From Fretibacter sp964410285 (GTDB taxonomy: Bacteria > Pseudomonadota > Alphaproteobacteria > Caulobacterales > Maricaulaceae), in assembly GCA_964410285.1 (NCBI GenBank), contig CAYPFR010000001.1, positions 496,001 through 560,000 of the forward strand: a stretch of DNA of 64,000 bases, in the 5' to 3' direction. The position numbers and the translations under genes were made by a program. Each line of letters opens with the position of its first letter. The first letter of the stretch is position 1. Positions 59,909 through 64,000 of the stretch are shown in pieces. Below the pieces are notes generated by a model. That model worked only from the letters and a program-made list of their open reading frames with translations. It was not told where the DNA came from and did no database searches.

Positions 59909-60205
59909 ATGGCATCAATCAGAAAGAGAGACATGAAGCCAAATAAAAAAGCTCACTCGCCTGTAATCAAGATGATAGAAAATTGGCTCTCTGAAATGCC
60001 ATACCCCGCCAATTCGCTTGAGATTGATATCACCCGAAACGCTATCGAAAAAGCCTATAGCGCTCTGGGATACGGCTATCCATTTGATTGGGAACAGCGC
60101 GCGATTAATCAACTTCTCCTTGATGCCAAAGCCGATGAATTTCGCTGCCTCGTCGCTTGGGGTTATTATCACGACTATAAGATGATGCTTTCTAAAAGCG
60201 CGTGA
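59909..60205 (+). CDS. Small protein of unknown function
   Basis: The 98-residue product (90 if ATG 59933, which follows AGAGAGAC, is used) is hydrophilic, has no signal or membrane segment, and carries several aromatic residues (GYGYPFDWE, GYYHDYKM). I know no family for it. It stands between the bkd operon and the tRNA gene and has its own 141-bp upstream gap. Confidence 0.5.
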   Translation: MASIRKRDMKPNKKAHSPVIKMIENWLSEMPYPANSLEIDITRNAIEKAYSALGYGYPFDWEQRAINQLLLDAKADEFRCLVAWGYYHDYKMMLSKSA

Positions 60206-60284
60206 GGGGCACCAAAACGCAAGGGTTTGATTTATCCAAACCCACTGACGTGGGCCGCTTTTATTTTCAAATATAATGGAACCT

Positions 60285-60361
60285 TGGTAGTGAGAGAGAG
60301 ACTTGAACTCTCGACCTCAGGATTATGAGTCCTGCGCTCTAACCAGCTGAGCTACCCCACC
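60285..60361 (-). tRNA. tRNA-Met (anticodon CAT), elongator type
   Basis: The minus strand folds as a full cloverleaf of 77 nt with encoded CCA: acceptor GGTGGGG with TCTCACT, D arm GCTC...GAGC, anticodon stem CAGGA/TCCTG with loop CTCATAA, T arm GAGAG-TTCAAGT-CTCTC. CAT and the normal first pair (not the C1-A72 of initiators) point to elongator Met; a lysidine-modified Ile tRNA cannot be fully excluded. Three acceptor pairs are G-T, including G1-T72. The flanks carry a 9-bp inverted repeat (60281-60289 and 60363-60371). Confidence 0.9.
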
Positions 60362-60429
60362 ATACCAAGGTGCCGCTCTATAGGCGATATGGTAAATCAC
60401 GACAAGCCCAAATTACGGCGATTTTGGCT

Positions 60430-61242
60430 TTAGCCGTCGCCGTCCAAAAAGCGCCCGGCACTCTTTTTTGCGGCTTTGGGCGTGTCCCAAACCTTAAGCA
60501 CATCCTCCATGCGTCTTTGCACGGCGCGCTCTATGGGGTCGGAGGTCGCGCGCGCGCGCACGGCCGTCAAAATCGCTTTGGCGCGTTGCTGATGGGCTGC
60601 GTAATCTAATTCAATCAGGGACAAGGCAAAATTACTCCCAATGATAATATCATCCGGTTTAAGGGCCAGCGCAGTTTCGTAAGCGGCAAGACCTGTCTGC
60701 GCCTGCGCGCCAAACCATTTACCGCCGCGTGTTGCTCCGGCTTTTCGGATAACGCCAATATGCCAAGCCCCAAGCAGGGCATGGGCACGCGGGTCATCTG
60801 GATGACGCGCGAGAAAGTCATCGACCACGGCTTTTGTACGCTGAGGTAATTTTTTGCGGCCTGCGGTAAGCGGATTTGCAGCGCGCGTAATAAATCCATC
60901 CGCCAATGCCCGCTGGAGATGGGCCTCCTGATTGTCCGGTTCGAGCGCGAGGGCGGCTTCGGCATGGTCAAGAGCCAAACGCGCCGTTTTCTTGGCGCTC
61001 TGTGCTGTGCCAAGCAAGACTTGAGCGCCCAGCGCCTCGGCGGCAAGGATATGGCTCTTGGCGGTGCCGATAGGCGCGGCGAGGGTTGCAGCAGCAGGAA
61101 AATCGCCCTGTGCATGGGCGGCGCGCGCCTGTGCGTAGCTGCCGGCAAAAGCGGCGGAGGCGCTCAAGGTGAGCGCCGCGGCTATCAACGCCGCCCCCAT
61201 CACTAATGTCGCAAAACTCCGCATGAGCAAAGTAAAAGCCAT
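60430..61242 (-). CDS. Periplasmic TPR-type protein of unknown function
   Basis: The 270-residue protein has a signal peptide ending AAFA (start at 61242 after AGGGCGG; a longer frame to 61260 exists). The mature part is Ala-rich helix pairs in TPR style, for example LDHAEAALALEPDNQEAHL and ARHPDDPRAHALLGAWHIG, then AYETALALKPDDIIIGSNFA. Such proteins hold other proteins together; no partner can be named. It is downstream of tyrA in the same direction with a 64-bp gap. Confidence 0.72.
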   Translation of the reverse strand: MAFTLLMRSFATLVMGAALIAAALTLSASAAFAGSYAQARAAHAQGDFPAAATLAAPIGTAKSHILAAEALGAQVLLGTAQSAKKTARLALDHAEAALALEPDNQEAHLQRALADGFITRAANPLTAGRKKLPQRTKAVVDDFLARHPDDPRAHALLGAWHIGVIRKAGATRGGKWFGAQAQTGLAAYETALALKPDDIIIGSNFALSLIELDYAAHQQRAKAILTAVRARATSDPIERAVQRRMEDVLKVWDTPKAAKKSAGRFLDGDG

Positions 61243-61306
61243 TTTGGCCGCCCTGTCCATGACGGGGGTGTAAAATTATTGTCAGCACGCGGCGCGCTTT
61301 GGGGCT

Positions 61307-62218
61307 TTAGTCTGGATCGCCGCGGCCAAAATCCGGGGCGGGGCTGTCTTGACCCGCGTCAATTATCCTTTTGCGAATATCCCGGGTTTTGGTGAATCTC
61401 TCCAGCAGAACCTGATCTTCATTCCAGCGTATGGCGCGCTTGATCGCGGATAAATCCTCAATAAAACGGTCCACGACTTCCAGCACGCTGTCTCGATTTT
61501 CCAAAAACACATCCCGCCACATGACGGGATCAGAGGCGGCAATGCGGGTGAAGTCCCGAAAGCCGCCCGCAGAAAATTTGACGACTTCATTTTGAGTCAC
61601 AGCCTCCATATCCACGGCAGTGCCAACAAGGGTATAGGCAATTAAATGGGGCACATGTGATGTGGTCGCCAGCACAATGTCGTGGCGCTGCGGGCTCATG
61701 AACGCGATATTGCTGCCGAGGGTTTCCCAGAATTTCGCGACCCTTGCGGCCGGCGCGCTGCTTTCGTCTTCGGGCGTCAATATGCACCAGCGGTCTTGAA
61801 AGAGGGTCGCAAATCCGGCCTCCGGCCCACTATATTCAGTACCTGCAATGGGGTGGGCGGGCACAAAAACAATTCCGTCCCTAAGCTCTGCCGTGACTGC
61901 GCTAATGATTTGGGCCTTAACAGAGCCCACATCGCTCAGGATAGCGCCGTCTTTCATAGCAGGCACGAGCTGCGCGGCGGCGGGTCCCATTTGGGCCGGC
62001 GGGACGCAGAGGATAACCAGATCTGCCTCGCCCGCCAGATGCGCCGCGTTTTGTTCGGCGCGGCAGGCAATACCAAGGCGGGATACGGCGGCGCAGACGC
62101 TGGCTGATTTATCTGCGATCAATACGGATTTTGCTGCGCCGTATTCCCGCGCTGCCCGCGCGATAGAACTGCCGATCAATCCGCCGCCAACGATTAAAAC
62201 CGTGTCAAATATTGCCAT
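61307..62218 (-). CDS. tyrA: Prephenate/arogenate dehydrogenase
   Basis: The 303-residue enzyme begins with the NAD fingerprint VLIVGGGLIGSSIARAARE. VILCVPPAQM, the catalytic-site PAHPIAGTEYSGPEAGF, and SHVPHLIAYTLV with the catalytic His follow. It oxidises prephenate or arogenate in tyrosine synthesis. ATG 62218 lies one base after the chorismate mutase stop; the frame runs on to 62431 inside that gene, so the shorter start is preferred. The two make adjacent steps from chorismate to tyrosine. Confidence 0.92.
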   Translation of the reverse strand: MAIFDTVLIVGGGLIGSSIARAAREYGAAKSVLIADKSASVCAAVSRLGIACRAEQNAAHLAGEADLVILCVPPAQMGPAAAQLVPAMKDGAILSDVGSVKAQIISAVTAELRDGIVFVPAHPIAGTEYSGPEAGFATLFQDRWCILTPEDESSAPAARVAKFWETLGSNIAFMSPQRHDIVLATTSHVPHLIAYTLVGTAVDMEAVTQNEVVKFSAGGFRDFTRIAASDPVMWRDVFLENRDSVLEVVDRFIEDLSAIKRAIRWNEDQVLLERFTKTRDIRKRIIDAGQDSPAPDFGRGDPD

Positions 62219-62219
62219 G

Positions 62220-63041
62220 CTAACGCCCGCCCGTATCATGGGTGTGGGGCGCGGAGCTTGCGAGCGGGGAGGGTAGACAGCCAATGATTTTAGCCCGCGG
62301 GTCAAGGGCCTGAATATCCGTAATATCGTCCACATAGTCTTCCACCGTATAAAGGCGGTTATCACCGGCTTCCGCGCGGAGCGCCGCCGAGACAGGCAAG
62401 GCTGCGACGGCGCGCGCATCCGTGATTGCAATCAAGGTGGTGTCAGCCCCCGACGGCGCCATTTCCGCTGTCGCGACCGCAACGGCGCGCGGCCAGCTCG
62501 CCCCGTTTGAGACACGCGGCAGGCCGGCGTGGATTTTCAAATCCGGCATAGCCCCGCCGCTGCACAACGCGCTCCACCAGCTATTCATTCCGCCCGGCGC
62601 GGGCAGCACGGCAACCCCTTCATCCTCGCTATAGGCGCTGGCGAGCGCCGCGCTTGCGGTGGGGTAAGACAGGGCGGGCAGGGACGCGCCAAAGCGGTCA
62701 TGCACGAGCGTCCAAACATCAAGCGTATCGCCTTCTAGCGCGACATGCAGGCGCATCGGTCCTTGGGCGGCGAGGCTGGCGCTCATCAGCTCTGCCCATA
62801 TCTTGGATACTAGCACAGGCGATGTGCCTGCTGTCTGCGCCGCCAGATCACGTACATGACTTTCCTCGCGCGAGGGACGCCAGACGCGCATTCCGGATTT
62901 TGCTCGGCGCACCGCGCCCGCAAGCTCAAGCCGTTCGGCAATCAGGGAGAGCAAGGCGGAGTCCACACGGTCGATTTCTACACGTACCTGTTCAATCGGC
63001 ATGGCATTGGCTTGCGGCGAAGATTTTGGCGTATCAGTCAT
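62220..63041 (-). CDS. Chorismate mutase (AroQ type) with extra C-terminal domain
   Basis: The 273-residue protein has an N-terminal AroQ chorismate mutase (about 15-95: VRVEIDRVDSALLSLIAERL, RAKSG and PSREESHVRDL), which converts chorismate to prephenate. The remaining 175 residues look like a bilobed binding domain distantly like prephenate dehydratase but without an obvious TRF catalytic motif. It may be a remnant or a regulatory domain. tyrA follows directly; the methyltransferase gene ends 2 bp upstream. Confidence 0.8.
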   Translation of the reverse strand: MTDTPKSSPQANAMPIEQVRVEIDRVDSALLSLIAERLELAGAVRRAKSGMRVWRPSREESHVRDLAAQTAGTSPVLVSKIWAELMSASLAAQGPMRLHVALEGDTLDVWTLVHDRFGASLPALSYPTASAALASAYSEDEGVAVLPAPGGMNSWWSALCSGGAMPDLKIHAGLPRVSNGASWPRAVAVATAEMAPSGADTTLIAITDARAVAALPVSAALRAEAGDNRLYTVEDYVDDITDIQALDPRAKIIGCLPSPLASSAPHTHDTGGR

Positions 63042-63042
63042 A

Positions 63043-63786
63043 TCATATTTCGCGGTTGGCGGCAGGCTTTCCTATTGGCGCAGACCCGAAACGGGGCCGC
63101 ATAACCAGACGAGACGTTTGTCCCGAAGTCTCCGCATAAAGCCGCTTGACCGCTTCGACAAGGACTAGGCCCGAAAAAGTCGGCCAAACCGTCTCGCCAA
63201 AGCTCTCGAACCCTTTGATGAGGACTGGGCGAGCGAGGGCGCGGACGGGCGGGACAAATAAAGCCCCAGACCAAACCGTGGGCACAAAGCCAGCAGCGCG
63301 TAGGGCGGCGCGAAGCTGAGTGCGCGAGAAGGGTCGCCCCGCGCCAAAGGGCGTTGCATCCGAACGCGCCCAAAGCCCTGAGCGATTAGACGCCAATATG
63401 ACGATTCGGCCTTCCGGGCGGGTGACGCGCCAAAGTTCTTTGAGGAGGGCCGCAAGGTCCGGCGCTTCTTCAGCCCCGTGAGAGACCAATACATTATCAA
63501 AACTGATATCGGCAAAGGGCAGGTGATGATCTTCGGTCAGGCAAGTACAGATGCCGCGCCGCGTAGCCTGCGCCAGTGCGCCTTGACCGCCCGGCATGGC
63601 GAGAACGACGCGCTTGGCCTGCGCTTCATACGGGGCGAGATAGGGCCAGCTATAGCCATAGCCCAGCACATCTTGCCCCGCGAGTTCTGGCCAAAGGTTC
63701 GCTAGCCTCCGAGCCGTCATATCGCGCGCTGCCCCGCCCAGACGGGAGGCATAAAACTGCTCAAGATGTATTACGTTTTGACGCAT
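63043..63786 (-). CDS. Class I SAM-dependent methyltransferase
   Basis: The 247-residue protein has a Methyltransf_11-type fold. The glycine-rich first motif is VLGYGYSWPYLAPY, atypical, followed by LPFADISFDNVLVSHGAEEA (acidic loop) and RVTRPEGRIVILASNRSGLW. The substrate is unknown. ATG 63786 gives MRQNVIHLEQFYASRLG, the normal start of this alphaproteobacterial group; the frame extends to 63852. It is first in the set with chorismate mutase and tyrA and divergent from gloB. Confidence 0.78.
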   Translation of the reverse strand: MRQNVIHLEQFYASRLGGAARDMTARRLANLWPELAGQDVLGYGYSWPYLAPYEAQAKRVVLAMPGGQGALAQATRRGICTCLTEDHHLPFADISFDNVLVSHGAEEAPDLAALLKELWRVTRPEGRIVILASNRSGLWARSDATPFGAGRPFSRTQLRAALRAAGFVPTVWSGALFVPPVRALARPVLIKGFESFGETVWPTFSGLVLVEAVKRLYAETSGQTSRLVMRPRFGSAPIGKPAANREI

Positions 63787-63842
63787 AGTATTGAGTTGCT
63801 CGCATTTCGCGCTAAGACTAACGGGATATTGCAAAATAACCA

Positions 63843-64000
63843 ATGGAATCACGCTTTATGCTCATGATAAAAATGTTCCCCTGCCTGAGCGATAATTACG
63901 GTTTTCTTGTTCATGATCCCAGCAGCGGGGCAACCGCCTGTATTGATACGCCCGAAGTGCCGCCCATTGAAGCCGCGCTTAGCGAGGCGGGCTGGAGCCT
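63843..64000 (+). CDS. gloB: Hydroxyacylglutathione hydrolase (glyoxalase II), N-terminal part
   Basis: Only the first 50 or so residues are present; the gene runs off the right edge. PCLSDNYGFLVHDPSSG and the following ACIDTPEVPPIEAAL are the typical start of glyoxalase II, which hydrolyses S-lactoylglutathione to lactate and glutathione. The zinc site lies beyond the window. The start could be ATG 63843, 63858 or 63864. A methyltransferase divergent from gloB is common in this class. Confidence 0.82.
   Translation, partial: MESRFMLMIKMFPCLSDNYGFLVHDPSSGATACIDTPEVPPIEAALSEAGWS

Noticed and set aside
1..64000. Search for insertion sequences, prophage, CRISPR arrays and rRNA
   Set aside because: No transposase, phage structural gene, regular spaced repeats or rRNA sequence was seen on either strand.

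Overview
The window reads as a stretch of chromosome from a free-living alphaproteobacterium. The strongest evidence is the Alphaproteobacteria-specific cell-cycle set: CtrA (49040-49735, minus), its phosphotransferase ChpT (45487-46131) and its small antagonist SciP/DUF1153 (53371-53640, minus). GANTC methylation sites and a CtrA-type TTAA-N7-TTAA box lie in the matching upstream regions. The split three-gene transhydrogenase, CobS/CobT and the ydbH-ynbE-ydbL set fit the same group. A relative of the Maricaulales/Hyphomonadales/Caulobacterales is my guess from gene content; the order is not proven. Base composition and codon use look even throughout. I see no insertion sequence, prophage, CRISPR array or rRNA operon, so most of this is core genome, with one tRNA gene.

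Layout. 1-5000: a truncated sigma-54-type response regulator, a small cytochrome-oxidase-subunit-IV-like protein and the pntAA-pntAB-pntB operon. 5000-14800: an FMN reductase and nth, an ATP-grasp enzyme divergent from a PfkB sugar/nucleoside kinase, an unusual ribbon-helix-helix/membrane/EF-hand protein, lolA, xthA, lysoplasmalogenase, an OmpR-type regulator, an L,D-transpeptidase, a YggS PLP protein, a ThiE-like protein and bolA. 14800-19400: a J-domain protein, cobS, cobT and an internally duplicated unknown. 19400-32300: a CNNM/CBS protein, aroB-aroK, a newly noted 46-residue membrane peptide, a secreted unknown, xerD, an M16 protease lipoprotein, accA, a TorF-type porin and mnmC.

32300-37700 is the most interesting block: an envelope-stress (psp) locus. 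On the minus strand it runs small ORF (52 aa), small ORF (48 aa), pspA, pspB, pspC, a small secreted protein and a GIN/Toastrack-like secreted protein. Divergent from it is a PspF-like AAA+ activator that has lost the GAFTGA sigma-54 contact loop and carries His where the Walker B Glu should be. An 18-bp perfect palindrome sits almost exactly midway between the two starts. The next gene inward joins a DUF4282 membrane domain to a histone-H1-like tail.

37900-45400: a DEAD-box helicase, the ydbL/ynbE/ydbH intermembrane lipid-transport set and an M23 peptidase. 45400-54000 is a cell-cycle and signalling hub: chpT, a gene that looks like a decayed CheA, a CheY-like receiver, CheR, ctrA, a FliJ-like coiled coil, an EF-hand/ECF sigma/anti-sigma group, a MinD-like ATPase without a Walker A lysine, and sciP. 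54000-64000: mnmA, a dodecin, a divergent Lrp/bkd branched-chain keto-acid dehydrogenase locus (E1 alpha, E1 beta, E2; no E3), tRNA-Met, a TPR protein, tyrA, chorismate mutase, a methyltransferase and the start of gloB.

All functional names come from reading motifs by eye; no database search was run. Starts were moved from the longest frame where a better Shine-Dalgarno sequence or family length argued for it, and this is stated in each entry.
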